From positions 138,533,982 through 138,597,981 of the forward strand of contig NC_050097.1 in NCBI RefSeq assembly GCF_902167145.1: a stretch of DNA of 64,000 bases, written 5' to 3'. Of this stretch, positions 9,885-23,112 are shown one piece after another. The notes below the pieces were generated by a model. It made no database searches. It was given only the letters and a program-made list of their open reading frames with translations, and was not told the DNA's origin. The position numbers and the translations under genes were made by a program. The stretch is from Zea mays (lineage: Eukaryota; Streptophyta; Magnoliopsida; Poales; Poaceae). Positions within the stretch are counted from its first letter, which is position 1, and the number at the start of each line of letters is the position of its first letter.

Positions 9885-12265
9885 TGTAACACCCAAAAAT
9901 CCTATTTTGGGATTCATAAGAGTTTTTGCCAAAATATTTGAGTTAAAAATTGGAACTAGGATTTAACTTGAGACATGGAAACAAATAAATAATAAAACGA
10001 CGATAAAATGGGAGTGTTCCTCTCATGAACCATATAATTAATACTTTGAGATGTTTAACTAAAGAACTTCTGATAAAATATTACCCAACCTCCTCCTCTA
10101 AAACTAAATAAGTATTAAACATTAAACTTTGAATGAATACTTAAAGTGATTATACATTCAAAATAATGACTTCTTTGAAATAAGTGAAGCATCCTATCTA
10201 AATAAATAAAATAAAGATTTGCGTCATGCTGAGACTATTTTGTTTGTTGCGTCTAAATTGGTGTTGAAATTCAAAACCCAACTTTGAGGTAAATTTGAAT
10301 TTAAAATCTAAAGTTGGAAGGAACAAAAAAAGTAGAAATGGAAAAGAAAAAGAAATAAAAATAGAAACCCACGTCTGGGTCGGTTCCTCACCTCTTGGCC
10401 CAGGTAAAATCACCACCGCGCCGGTCCAGCCAGACACCACGTGAGCGCGTGTCGTGGCACTGAAACATGGGGCCCACTTGGCGGCCTCACCTCACGCGCC
10501 AAACCACCGACCAGTGGGGTCCTGGTGTCAGCCACCCATCCTCACATGTACGCATCGGACTCCAGCCTCTATCATGGGTGCCCCAGTGTCCAGATTCATG
10601 ATCTCCACTCAGCAACAAACTTTGTCGCTCTATTCAACCCACAAAACTCGGATCAAAGCCGGTAGGATTCCCTAGATCCACCTCGGACTCTCCTTGCTCC
10701 TATATATGCCCGCCGCGGCATACCCTTTGGTTCATCTAGGTCTAGATACTCCTACCGCGAAGCTCTTGAACCACGGTGTGATTGCCGTCGACCCCAATTC
10801 ACGTCGCGCCAGTAGCGGGGTTGTAAGGAAAATGGACCCCGAGCCATTTGGCTAATTGAGTTTTGGTGTTTGATGATCAACACAATCCGTGAACTAATAA
10901 GTTTTCTAGTATTTGTGTTTATAGTTCACAGGATCCAAGATTAACTTGGACTAAGGAATTGAGGAAAGCAACACCTCAAAAGAAGACATTAAAGAGATCC
11001 AAGAAAAGTCCAAGTGTGCTGCCTGCGGACTGTCTGCATGGAGCACCGAACTGTCCGGTGGCACACCGGACTATCTGGTGCCCACACGCCGGACTGTCCG
11101 GTGCACTAGAGAACAGCAGCCCAACGGCTAGTTCCAGGTGGCACCCGGAGAGAAGACCATCGGACTATCCGGTGTGAGGACCGGACTGTCCGGTGTGGAA
11201 AGCCTACGGCGCCAACGGTCACCTGCTCTGATAGGGCAACGACTAGGCGCACTGGACAGGCTACAGTGTGTTGTCCGGTGCACCACCGGACTGTCCGGTG
11301 TGACGCAGAAAGCAGCAGCTTTTCTCCAACGGCTCTATTTGTGTTGGGGGCTATAAATACACCCCTAACCGGTCATTTCCAAGTGTGGGAGCCCAAGAGA
11401 TATACCAAGGCATATAGTAGACATTCTCAAGTGCTCTTACACCCAAGTGCTTAATAGAATCACTCGGTGATTAGCGTAGGTGCTTTGCGAAGTGCTTAGG
11501 TTAGTTAGACCGCTTTAGCGCTTGCTCTAGGTGAACCCTAGTTAGTTGAGTGAGTTTAGACAAACCACACAACCCCTCGGCTCTTGCATGGGCCGTTGTA
11601 ATTGTACCGAGTGGGGCGAGAGTCTTGCGAGTCCGTGATAACCGTGTTTGTGTCACGACCTCCACCGTGTACCGGAGGGAACGAGGCCCGCGGCGTTTCG
11701 GTCGGAAGCTCGATAGTGGAGACGACGGGGAGCGTCCGAGAGAAGCCGAAAGCGGAGCACCACTTGCGCGTGGAGAAGGCCAGCGGCTCTCTACGGAGTT
11801 ACTCGACCGAGGTGCTTGGCCCTCGCGTGGGCTTCCCTTTGCGTAGGGGCACCAACGAGGATTAGTCGGGACCTTGTGCGGTTTTGGATACCTCGGTAAA
11901 AATACCGGCATCATCCACGAGAGTTTGCTTCTCTACTTTGCTCTTTAAGTTTTCGCATTTATATTTAGCATTTAAGTTTCAATCTTGTATTCATACTTAT
12001 CTAGTGTAGATTGAAACCTAGCCATTGCGGTAGAGATAGCAAGACTTAGACAAAACCTAGTTTGCACATCCTAGTTTGACTATTTGCATAGGTTTTGCTC
12101 TAGGGATTTATTTGTGGCCTAGTTTAGCAAAAGTTTTAGAAGTCCTAATTCACCCCCCCTCTTAGGTGTCACCCGTTTCCTACAAGTGGTATCAGAGCCT
12201 GGTTTGGCTCATTTGAAACGCTTTAGCTTCACCGCTAAAAGAGCCGACGCTTTTTAGAGGAAGGG

Positions 12266-14362
12266 ATGGATACCCATAGGCCACCACACTTCGACGGCAC
12301 TAACTTCCCATATTATAGTGCTAGAATGGCTTGTTACCTAGAGGCCGTTGATCTAGGTGTTTGGAGAGTCACTCGTGACGGGATGAAACCCCCCAAGAAA
12401 CCCACCGCAAGTGAGGAAAAAGAAATTCATTTAAATGCTAGAGCCAAAAATTGCTTGTATGAATCTCTTAGCATGGATATTTTTAATCAAGTATTTACCT
12501 TGAAAACTGCTAATGAGATTTGGCTTAAGTTGCATGAGCTCCATGATGGCACATCAAATGTCCGTGAGCAAAAACATTGCCTAGTCTTAAATGAGTATAA
12601 TTCTTTTGCTATGAAAGATGATGAGCTTGTTAGAGACATGTATTCTCGTTTGAGTCTAATTATCAATGAGCTCAATTCTATTGGCATTAATAAGCTAGGT
12701 GATGCGGACATTGTGAGGAAGATTATCTCCCTGCTACCACAACGAAGATATGGGAGCATCATCACCATCCTTCACAACATGGAGGACTTGAGTAATATGA
12801 CCCCGACCATTGTGATTGGGAAAATCGCGGCTTTTGAGATGTCGCGAAAAATGTGTCGGGGAGAGGAGCCAACTTTCTCAAGGCCATATGCTTTTGCATG
12901 TGATGAAAGGAAGGGCAAAAAGAAGGCTCCCACTCCAAGTTCCTCAAGTGAAGAAGAGGAAGAAGAAGAAAGTGATGATGATGAAGATAATCAACCATGC
13001 ACATCATCCTCCGAGGACGAAGAAACAATCCGACGCGTCGGAAAGGTAATGGGGATGATCCGCAATATTAATCTAATGGGTGTGCCCCTGCAGGTCGAAG
13101 ATATTCTCTTTAACATTGACAGGAAAAAGCAAAGAAAGAGAGGGTGCTTCGCATGCGGGGAGAAGGGACACTTCAGGGACAACTGTCCAACTATGGCCGA
13201 ACCCAAAAAGGAGAGGAGCAAAGGCAAGGCGCTAACAAGTGTTAGAACTTGGGATGATTCTTCAAGTGAAGATGAACCTCCAAGGACGCGCAGCCACCGG
13301 TCCTCATCACGCTCATCACGGTCATCACACAAATGCCTTATGGCAAGAGGTAAAATGAGCATTCCATCCTCTAGTGATGATAGTAGTAGTGATGATGATG
13401 GTGAGGGAAAGCCCTCCGTAGATGAACTTACGGAAGCCGTTAAATTTTTCCAGGATGTTTGCACTAAGCAAAAAGCTCAACTCAAAACTTTGAAAAATAA
13501 GTTGATTAGCTCCCAAAATGATTACAAAGGATTGCTAGAAAAATTTGAAACTTTTGCAAACCTAAATTGTGAGCTGTCAACTCAAATTGAGCTATTAGAG
13601 TCTAGTGCTCCATCCACTGCTACTGATGATGGCCTTATTAAAATGAATGAAAAACTTAAGGCTAAGTTAGCTAACTCTCAAGAAGCTATTGAAAATTTGC
13701 TAGAGAAAATGGAAATTCTTAGCATACACAATAATGAGCTAACTACTAAGCTAGAGAACATCGGTAGCACCCCAGCAGCATCTTTAGTTGAAATACCTAA
13801 ATTTATTAAGAAAGATGCTTCTACTTCTTGCTTTGATTTAATTGATGATTCTAACTCCTGCAACCAAGTTCTTGTTGAGAATATTGTTGTAGAAACATGT
13901 TCGGATGAGGTTTCAAAGGAAAATGAACAATTAAGGCAAGAAGTCGCTCGCCTTGGCAAGGCTTTGTATGACAAGAAAGGCAAAGCCAAACAAATCCGAC
14001 CTCCACAGGATAACACCACTGCGGGAGTGAACAAGCCTATGGAGGGAAAAACTGTGATTTGTAGGCTATGCCACATGGAAGGCCATAAGTCTTTCCAATG
14101 CAAGGCGATGACCGGGGATAAACAAAGGCAAACGCTCAAGCAAAAGCCATCAAGCAAAATCTCCAACACCTACATCAAAAAGGTGGACAAAAAGGCTGCT
14201 ACACCATATTTGATCAAGAAGAAAAAGAATGGAAAGGTGATAGCAATCAAGGCCAACAAGCAAGCCAACAAAGGAAAGGGGGCCAAACGCATCTGGGTGC
14301 CAAAGGAAATAATTTCAACTATGAAAAGCACCAAGAAGGTTTGGATCCCGAAAGGGAAGTGA
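12266..14362 (+). CDS. Sirevirus Gag protein, open (698 aa)
   Basis: Capsid/nucleocapsid protein of element A. The N-terminal copia gag domain starts MDTHRPPHFDGTNFPYYSAR. Acidic Ser/Glu/Asp runs lie near residues 225-250. The first CCHC knuckle is CFACGEKGHFRDNC at about residues 294-307. A Ser/Arg-rich stretch and a long coiled-coil part (about 385-570) follow. The second knuckle is CRLCHMEGHKSFQC at about 599-612. The C-terminus is Lys-rich and ends in WVPK/WIPK repeats typical of Sirevirus Gag. The first ATG lies 68 bp after the primer site. No stop or frameshift is seen, although the LTRs have diverged visibly. The frame closes normally with no downstream protease or pol. Confidence 0.9.
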   Translation: MDTHRPPHFDGTNFPYYSARMACYLEAVDLGVWRVTRDGMKPPKKPTASEEKEIHLNARAKNCLYESLSMDIFNQVFTLKTANEIWLKLHELHDGTSNVREQKHCLVLNEYNSFAMKDDELVRDMYSRLSLIINELNSIGINKLGDADIVRKIISLLPQRRYGSIITILHNMEDLSNMTPTIVIGKIAAFEMSRKMCRGEEPTFSRPYAFACDERKGKKKAPTPSSSSEEEEEEESDDDEDNQPCTSSSEDEETIRRVGKVMGMIRNINLMGVPLQVEDILFNIDRKKQRKRGCFACGEKGHFRDNCPTMAEPKKERSKGKALTSVRTWDDSSSEDEPPRTRSHRSSSRSSRSSHKCLMARGKMSIPSSSDDSSSDDDGEGKPSVDELTEAVKFFQDVCTKQKAQLKTLKNKLISSQNDYKGLLEKFETFANLNCELSTQIELLESSAPSTATDDGLIKMNEKLKAKLANSQEAIENLLEKMEILSIHNNELTTKLENIGSTPAASLVEIPKFIKKDASTSCFDLIDDSNSCNQVLVENIVVETCSDEVSKENEQLRQEVARLGKALYDKKGKAKQIRPPQDNTTAGVNKPMEGKTVICRLCHMEGHKSFQCKAMTGDKQRQTLKQKPSSKISNTYIKKVDKKAATPYLIKKKKNGKVIAIKANKQANKGKGAKRIWVPKEIISTMKSTKKVWIPKGK

Positions 14363-15716
14363 GTGGACCGAAGGGTGTCGGGAAATTTGGAGACTTGGCA
14401 AAGTTGGGATGTATATCATGGGATACATCATATTGGATCAAGTTTATTGCCAAGTGGGTTAGTGAATATTTTTGGACCCATGGACCCAAATTTCCCCACC
14501 CATGACTAAGGTAACTAGATTAATTGTATTTCTTATCTTTAGATATGCGTATCTATTTACATTGTATCTAGTTTACCTTTCATGCCTAGTATTTACTTTT
14601 GTTTCAAAATTATGCATACTAGGTAAATCACATGGTAGGATTGCTTGCTTTCAATTCATACACTTAAGCAAACCTACATGGCTTAAAATGTTTATTTAAG
14701 CACGGCACATAGCTTCAATTTCACACCATAGTAAATGATACATCAATTGATAACTGTGAATTCTTCAAGTAGTAAAACACTCATATTCTACAATTTGTAT
14801 CATTTAACTTATATGTGCCAAAGTTCGGATTATAGATAATTTGCCCCTCTTGATATCAAATCGAAGTGCATGTCTCCTGCAAGTATTCAAAACTTGTATG
14901 CACACCTTCAGGGGTAGGTTACTCTATAATCTAATACTTTGAGACTAACACCTTTTCAAGTCAATTTCATGTGATAGTCTCATTGTAAGGAAAATGAGGT
15001 CCCTAGAGAAAGACAACAATCTTCCACTGCAAAATCTCCAAGAACTCTCATGTCTGTCAAGCTCGCCATTGAATTTCAATCGATATCTTTTGAGACTACA
15101 TCAAGTTTCATTTACATGTCTTCTCCAATATTTGATTAGACTATATTTCATATCACATACTTCCATGTTGCTAAAAATGCATAAGTGGTTAACTCATATT
15201 CTGTTACCTATGCATAAGGGAAGTTAGTCTTTTCAAATCATGTTTTGCACCTCTATTTCTCACATGCTTTTTCCTAAGTAGAAGATCTCTGTCAGGGGGA
15301 GTTTTTCTTTGTCTCTAAAGGGGGTGAAAATTATTCCTAAAGGAGAACACTCATTTAGGGGGAGTAATCTTCTGAGGGCAATTTTTACTTCCTACATGCT
15401 ATTAATGTCTTCCTTTTCGGTGGTTGATGCCAAAGGGGGAGAAGTTTAAGAACCAAAGCAATGAAAACTATATCAAACACCAAACACCACCAATTTAAAA
15501 TTTTATATCTACAAATGGTTTTTCAAGTGGTGTTGGTTATTTGGTCCAAAAATAGGAAGGAAGTGAATTATGGAGTTAGGGGAGGCTTAAGTCCATAATA
15601 TCACAATGTGGGGACAAACATGTATCCTAGCAAGTAAATTGCATATTATCATTCAAATAATTGCATTATTTGCTTGCTTTGGTTGTGTTGTCATCAATCA
15701 CCAAAAAGGGGGAGAT
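14363..15716 (+). other. Non-coding 3' region of A with repeated purine tracts
   Basis: No pol similarity in any frame. AGGGGGAG-type purine runs recur near 15294, 15318, 15357, 15435 and 15706, the last being the working tract beside the 3' LTR. Multiple polypurine tracts upstream of the 3' LTR are a reported Sirevirus trait. Confidence 0.7.
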
Positions 15717-18700
15717 TGTAAGGAAAATGGACCCCGAGCCATTTGGCTAATTGAGTTTTGGTGTTTGATGATCAACACAATCCGTGAACTAATAAGTTTT
15801 CTAGTGTTTGTGTTTGTAGTTCACAGGATGCAAGATTAACTTGGACTAAGGAATTGAGGAAAGCAACACCTCAAAAGAAGCCATTAAAGAGATCCAAGAA
15901 AAGTCCAAGTGTGCTGCATGTGGATTGTCTGTGCGTGGAGCACCGGACTGTCCCGTGCCCACACGCCGGACTGTCCGGTGCACCAGGGAACAGCAGCCCA
16001 ACGGCTAGTTCCAGGTGGCACCCAGAGAGAAGACCACCGGATTGTCTGGTGTGAGGACCGGACTGCCCGGTGTGGAAAGCCTGCAGCGCCAACGATCACC
16101 TGCTCTGACAGGGCAACGGCTAGGCGCACCGGACATGCTACAGTGCGCTGTCCAGTGCACCACCGGACTGTCCGGTGTGACGCAGAAAGCAGCAGCTTTT
16201 TTCCAACGGCTCTATTTGTCTTGGGGGCTATAAATACACCCCCAACCGGCCATTTCCAAGTGTGGGAGCCCAAGAGACATACCAAGGCATATAGTAGACA
16301 TTCCCAAGTGCTCTTACACCCAAGTGCTTAATAGAATCACTCGGTGATTAGCGTAGGTGCTTTGCGAAGTGCTTATGTTAGTTAGACCGCTTTAGCGCTT
16401 GCTCTAGGTGAACCCTAGTTATTGAGTGAGTTTAGACAAACCACACAACCCCTCAGCTCTTGTGCGGGCCGTTGTAATTGTACCGAGTGGGGCGAGAGTC
16501 TTGCGAGACCGTGACAACCGTGTTTGTGTCACGGCCGCCACTGTGTACCGGAGGGAACGAGGCCCACGGCGTTTCGGCCGGAAGCTCGATAGTGGAGACG
16601 GCGGGGAGCGTCCGAGAGGAGCCGGAAGCGGAGCACCACTTGCGCGTGGAGAAGACCCGCGACTCTCTACGGAGTTACTCGACCGAGGTGCTTGGCCCTC
16701 GCGTGGGCTTCCCTTTGTGTAGGGGCACCAACGAGGATTAGTCGGGACCTTCTGCGGTTCTGGATACCTCGGTAAAAATACCGGTGTCATCCACGAGAGT
16801 TTGCTTCTCTACTTTGCTCTTTAAGTTTCCGCATTTATATTGAGCATTTAAGTTTCAATCTTGTATTCATACTTATCTAGTGTAGATTGAAACCTAGCCA
16901 TTGCGGTAGAGATAGCAAGACTTAGACAAAACCTAGTTTGCACATCCTAATTTGACTATTTGCATAGGTTTTGCTCTAGGGATTTATTTGTGGCCTAGTT
17001 TAGCGAAAGTTTTAGAAGTCCTAATTCACCCCCTCTTAGGCGTCACCCGTTTCCTATAGGGGTCTCAGCGTCGGGACCTGTGATCTCCATGGGTCGCGTG
17101 TGGGGTTCTTGTGAGCATCTCGTGCGAGGGCAACGACCAGGGCATACTTCACCGGTGACCCGTGGTGCCGCGGAGCCAATGTGTGGCGGGGCCGACATCT
17201 GCAGCGCCGTGATCCTAGGTAAGAAAAAGCCCCTGACACACTGGATGTCTTCCCCTCTCCGTGATTCACGCCTGATACTAAGGCACTAGGCATGGGGTAG
17301 GTATCCGTGGTGCGGTGTGGCATGGCCACGGCGCGCCTGCTCCTGTGCTCTGGTTTCCGTCAGGAGGTGGAAGATGATGTAATAGCCGTCAGATCTGAGC
17401 GAAGGGCCGGGATTTGATCGGGTATCTCCCCTCGATGGTTAAATTGGGGCGGTTGGATCATGATCAGGCGATCCAGATTAAATGCCGACAAAACCCTTCG
17501 CCCTGGAGTAATGGTAGTCGTCGATCTTAGATCGGGTGGACGCAAGATGATTTTGGTGCATTAAATCTCGGCCGTTGATCCTCGATCCGAGGGCAGCCGG
17601 TGTGTACCGCTTCGACGTTATGATGTGGGTAATATAGGTCATAGGATCTGATCTAGGAGGTCGTGGATCACACGTACCCCTTCGCCCGCCTATTTTTGCT
17701 AGAGACCCCGTAGAACCCTAGATTCAACCCGTAGTTCATGACATTGGAAAGACCATTGCAAAGAGGCTCTGGAATTAGCGAAAACAACCCCGAACTCCCT
17801 GGGTTTTGTATCCGCAACCCAGGATTAAATAAATTAATATGGAAATGGTTTTTAATATAAAAACAATCCTAGAAACTTGTTTAATTCATAAGTAATTTAG
17901 TTTAACTCCTTTTTAATCAATTCCATTTGCAATAAATTCATGTTAATATTGTTTATCATCTAGTAACCTTATTTTAGTATGAGACACATGGTTAAAATTA
18001 TGCACTTAATTTGTTTATTATCTAACACCTAAATCTTCAGAAAAATCATAACTTTATAACTGTAACTCCGAATTTAGTGATTCTCGAACCTAGGATCTCG
18101 TTATGATGCGTAAATCATTATTATGCAGTTTGTTCTTATGTTTTGTGTGATGTTAATTTTGCCTATACCATGTTTGTTTGTATTGCTACGAATAGCAGTG
18201 AGGTTACGAGTCACTTGAAGACCAAGTTGGTGAAATACCTGGGAATCTCGAGTCTAAGGAAAGTTGTGCCCTTGATCACTCTTCTTTACCTAATAATGTT
18301 CTAGTTAATCACTGTGACATGCTCAGGTTAATTTGATGGGACCTAATAGGTTTCCCTAGATTTGTTTATCCCACACCTTATTTACCACTGAACTTAGTGG
18401 GTAGATTTGCTATTGCTCTATCTGGTTTTGGGAAATTAATGTTATACTATGATCATGTTCCAATTATGTTGTTGTTTCAATTATTGTTCATGACAAGATC
18501 ATTGTATTAATTAGAACATGGAGCTTAACTTGAGATAAATGTGCTACCACAAGGGTGGAATGGGACGCCCTTGGCCAAGTAATTAGGAAAGCTAGGGAGA
18601 GATTACCTTACCCGAAAGGGGCAAGCGGGGAGGCGTCGTTGTAGAGTATAGGTAGGTTCTCGGGTCGAACTGCTGTGATGGTAGTTTGGACGAGGGAGAT

Positions 18701-21033
18701 CTATGCTTCCTTCATCCTAAAACCATAGTGGGTATTCTCGAACTAGTGGAACTTTAGAAAGGCCTTGTAGCGCTACCCTGCCTCGCTTCCTCGGTAGAGG
18801 TGTATGGGGTCTGTACAACCTAGTGGCAAATGGGTAACCCGACTTGTGGTTAAAGACGTGCAACCTCTGCACAGTGTAAAACTGGTATATCAGCCATTCT
18901 CGCGGTCAAGAGCGACTCAAGACTCTCACATGATTAATTTATGGAACTAAACTTAATATGTCATATGCATTGCATCGTGGGTGTTATTATCAATTGTTAT
19001 CTCTTATTTTTTGGGTTGGTATCTACTCACTTAGTAAATGCTAATAAAATTTTGACCAACTCTAAAAGCAATGCTCAATTTTAACCATCTTCTTTGGTAA
19101 GCCTTACACTTCACATGAGCTCCCATCTTTGGTGAGTTCATGCACATTATTCCCCACAACGTGTTGAGCGATGAACGTATGTGAGCTCACCCTTGCTATA
19201 CTCACATCCCCCCGGGTCAAGAAACAGGTACCACAGGATGAGGCGCATGAAGGATGGTGCGATGAGTTTGTGAGTGGTCTAGGCCATCGACTCCTAGTCA
19301 ACTTTGAGTTACTGGATCGTTGTCTTCGTATGATGTAATTATTTAACTATTTTGTACAGAACTCCGTTATACATTAATGATGTGACATTCGTTTCTGTAC
19401 CATGAGTCACCATATGTGTGAGACTTGATCCTAGCACACATTTGATTCGCGCCCAGGTTTGGACCTCTAAATCCGGGTGTGACAGAAGTGGTATCAAAGG
19501 CAATGTTGACTGTAGGACGAAACCTAGATAGAACTGGACAACCCTTACCTACTTACCTTTGCTACTCTGATTCTTTCTAAATCTACCTTAATCTTTTCTC
19601 ATCTATTGCTGCTTTACTCTGATTGTTCTTACCTTTTCACTTCTAAAGACAAAAGTGGATTTCACACTTTGAAACCATGTACCTAAAGTGACCTTTAGGA
19701 ATAGGAGACCTAATTTTAGGAACAAACAAAACTATTTTTGTAAGTATCTATACGCTTGAATGTATGTTCTTATGATAATTGTTTGATTTGGTTCTTTGAT
19801 TGAGTGTGATGAGTTGTGGAGTAATGTCCACAATTGCATCTGCATATACATATAGCCATAAAAATGTGTTTTTAAGATAACTAGCCAACCTAGATTATCC
19901 CCATTAAAATGTATCTAGTATCACATATCTATCTTATCTTAGCAGATTCTAACTTATCCTTGGAGATTCATCTTATAAGCATAGTTATCCCGACATAGAC
20001 ACAAAACAACAGATCAAAGCTCTGCCTAAGATCCTTCAGTTTATGACTAGCTACTAGGCTATCTATTCCGCATACTAAATTATTCCCCTTGCAAAACTAT
20101 CTTACCATATGACTCTAACCCAGATGGTTAATACCAGGAGGGGAGGAGGTGTTGATCTACCCGCACGAATTTGTCAAAGAAGGACAGTAGCTAATCCAGA
20201 ACTAGAAATGAATCCTCCGAATCCCCCACCTGTTGATGACGTGACTGCTGCTCAAATGTGATTGCTATAACAAATGGCCAACACAATGACAGAAATGCAA
20301 GCACAGATCCGTCAAGAACGACAGGAAATGTGTCAAGAACGCCAAGAAATGTGTCAAGAACGACATGAACGACAGCAACTACCACCTACACCACCAGCTC
20401 CGCTCAGGGATAAGCACCAAAAGTTTATGACTCACAAGCCACCTACATTCTCTAACTCCTCAGACCCACTATAGGCTGACAACTGGTTAAAGTCCATGGA
20501 AAATATGCTCAATATAGCTCAGTGCACCGACAGGGAGAAAGTGCTATATGCATCGGGTCGCCTCACCGGCCCCGCTGTGGATTGGTGGGATGCATATTGC
20601 GCTGCTAACGCCGCCGCTAACACCATTTCATGGGCAGAATTCTCCACTCACTTCAGGAATTACCACTTTCCTGCTGGTCTCATGAAGATCAAGAAAAAGG
20701 TGTTCCTATCCCTCAAACATGGAGGGTTGTCAGTAAGCGATTATAGAGACAAATTCATCCAGTTATCCCGATATGCTCCCGGAGAAGTTGATGATGATGA
20801 GAAAAAGCAGGAGCTGTTTCTGGAGGGTTTGATCGGGCCACTTCAATACCAACTAATGTCCCACACATTCACGTCCTTTTAGAGACTGCTGGACAAGGGT
20901 ATCGCTCTGGAATAGAAGAGAGTTGAGCTAGGAGAGAAGAGAAGGGCTACTAACTAGGGACAGGCTAGAAGTAGTTCCCGTCCCCATTATACTGCACCTC
21001 AAGACACACTAGCTCGTGGCAGTTTCGGGCAAC

Positions 21034-22284
21034 TGAGAGCACCTAGAGGGGGGTGAATAGGTGATCCTGTAAAACTTGAAAACTTAAGCCACAAAAACTT
21101 GGTTAAGTGTTAGCACAATAATCACCAAGTGGCTAGAGAGAAGAACTTGCACAATACGATAACCACAAAGAGATCAACACAGAGATGACACAGTGGTTTA
21201 TCCCGTGGTTCGGCCAAGTACAAAACTTGCCTATTCCACGTTGTGGCGTCCCGACGGACGAGAGTTGCACTCAACTCCTCTCAAGTGATCCAATGATCAA
21301 CTTGAATACCACGGTGTTTTGCTTTTCTTTTCTTATCCCGTTCGCGAGGAATCTCCACAACTTGGAGCCTCTCGCCCTTACACTTTTAATGTTCACAAAG
21401 AATCACGGAGTAAGTGAGGAATGAGCAACGCACACAAGACTCAAAAATCAGAGCAACAACACGCACACAAGTCGCACAAAGAGCTCGCAACACAACCCAA
21501 TGAGTTTCCAACTCAACTAGAGCTCTAGATGCTATCACAAAGAAACAGATGCGTGGAATCGAAGTCTCGGTGCTTAGGATTGCTTTGAGTATGCTTGGTG
21601 TCGTCCTCCATGCGCCTAGGGGTCCCTTTTATAGCCCCAAGGCAGCTAGGAGCCGTTGAGAGCAATCTGGGAAGGCAATTCTTGCCTTCTGCCGTCTGGC
21701 GCACCGGACAGTCCGGTGCACACCGGACACTGTCCGGTGCCCGATTTCTTTCCTTAAACGGCGCAGCCGACCGTTGGCAGCCAGAGAGCCGTTGGCGCAC
21801 CGGACATGTCCGGTGCACACCGGACAGTCCAGTGCCCCCTTCTAGCCGTTGGCTCGGCCACGTGTCCCGCGCAGATCGCGCGGCCGACCGTTGGCCCGGC
21901 CGTCCATTGGCTCACCGGACAGTCCGGTGCACACCGGACAGTCCGGTGAATTATAGTCGTACGTCGCCGGTGAATTCCCGAGAGCGGCCACTTCGCTCGA
22001 ACCAGCCTGGCGCACCGGACACTGCCCGGTGCACCACCGGATAGTCCGGTGCTCCCAGACTGAGCAGATTCTTGGCTGCTCGAGCCAAGACATTTTCAAT
22101 TGGATTTTTCCTGTTTCCAGCACTTAGACACAACACATTAGTCTTTAAAACAATGTACTAAGTCTAAGAAACATACCTTTATCCTTGATTTGTACTTTGT
22201 CCACCATTTTACACTTAGGCACTTGTGTTGGACACTAAATCACCAAAATACTTAGAAATGGCCCAAGGGCACATTTCCCTTTCA
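21034..22284 (-). repeat. 3' LTR of Sirevirus B
   Basis: Reads TGAGAGCACC to CCCTTTCA on the plus strand. It carries several copies of the palindrome CACCGGACAGTCCGGTG between 21700 and 22050, upstream of the TATA in transcription sense. It holds a 116-bp segment (about 21715-21830) absent from the 5' LTR. Confidence 0.9.
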
Positions 22285-23112
22285 ATCTCCCCCTTTTTGG
22301 TGATTTATGCCAACACAATATAAAGCAAGTAGAACAAGTATAAAATCAATTCAACTAAGAACTCAAAGTTGTTTTGAATCAAATTTGACATATATGGATC
22401 ACTCTATGCCACCACTTGGTTTGTTTTTGCAAATCAAACTCAAATTCCTATCTCTAAGTCAAATCCACTTGTAGAGACATAAAGAGAGGTTTTCCAAAGA
22501 AATTTGATTCAAGGATTTCAAAAACTCCCCCTTTTTCCCATAATCAACACTTCTCCCCACAAGAGGCCAACTTTTGACATAAGAGACAATAAAAGAGTTT
22601 TGACACACCAAAAGCTCTGTTCTACTAATAAAAGAGTTTTGACACACCAAAAGCTCTATTCTACTATTTTCAAAATCTCTCAAGTGGTAGCTGATCCATT
22701 TATTGCTTTGGCCTTTATTTTCTCCCCCTTTGGCATCAAACACCAAAACGAGATCAATCTTGGCCCAAGAACCCCATTGCCTCACCAACATCTTCAATAA
22801 GAATACAAAGGCAATTAGAGGACATGAGATGAACTTGGAATAAGTTACTCTCTCATCGGAGTGCAGTGGAAGTCTTTCATGGTCCAAGTCCACCTTTTCC
22901 CTTTCAAACCTCCTTTGAGACTAAAACAAGCAAACTCAAGCACATGGTTAGTCTCAAAGGGTCAAGTTGTAACACATCTCCCCCTAAACATGTGCATCAC
23001 TTTGCAACGGACTTGTGAGGTCCAGGGAGTGTTTGTACAACTTGAGCACCACAATAAGCAACAAAATGCAGAATGAACATGATCAAAGGCATAAACACAT
23101 ATATGCTACAAT
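22285..23112 (-). other. Non-coding stretch between pol and 3' LTR of B
   Basis: No env-like ORF. Contains the purine tract beside the LTR (ATCTCCCCCTTTTT on the plus strand at 22285) and further CTCCCC runs near 22527, 22720 and 22978. Confidence 0.7.

Larger units (their letters stand above)
10822..17058 (+). mobile_element. Element A: gag-only Sirevirus (Ty1-copia)
   Basis: 6,237 bp with GGGGT target duplication (10817-10821 and 17059-17063). The 5' LTR is 10822-12184 and the 3' LTR 15717-17058, each starting TGTAAGGAAAATGG. TATA boxes are TATAAATA at 11352-11359 and 16229-16236. The primer site TGGTATCAGAGC is at 12187-12198. A purine tract AAAGGGGGAGAT precedes the 3' LTR. LTRs carry several CCGGACTGTCCGG palindromes, as usual in maize Sireviruses. 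One open gag is present and pol is entirely absent. Confidence 0.9.
9885..19484 (+). repeat. 5' LTR of G, interrupted by Sirevirus A
   Basis: Two pieces, 9885-10821 and 17064-19484, join to about 3.36 kb. A TATA box (TATATATG) is at 10701-10708, before GC-rich sequence. The 17064-19484 part has no gene; it reads as U5/leader-like LTR and matches 31432-32278 in the 3' LTR. Confidence 0.8.

Noticed and set aside
11040..11290. CCGGACTGTCCGG repeats as operators of a host gene
   Set aside because: They are LTR-internal palindromes repeated in every related Sirevirus LTR of the window.
12487..14169. Minus-strand frames of 90-160 codons under the Sirevirus gag
   Set aside because: Shadows of the plus-strand gag with no family resemblance.
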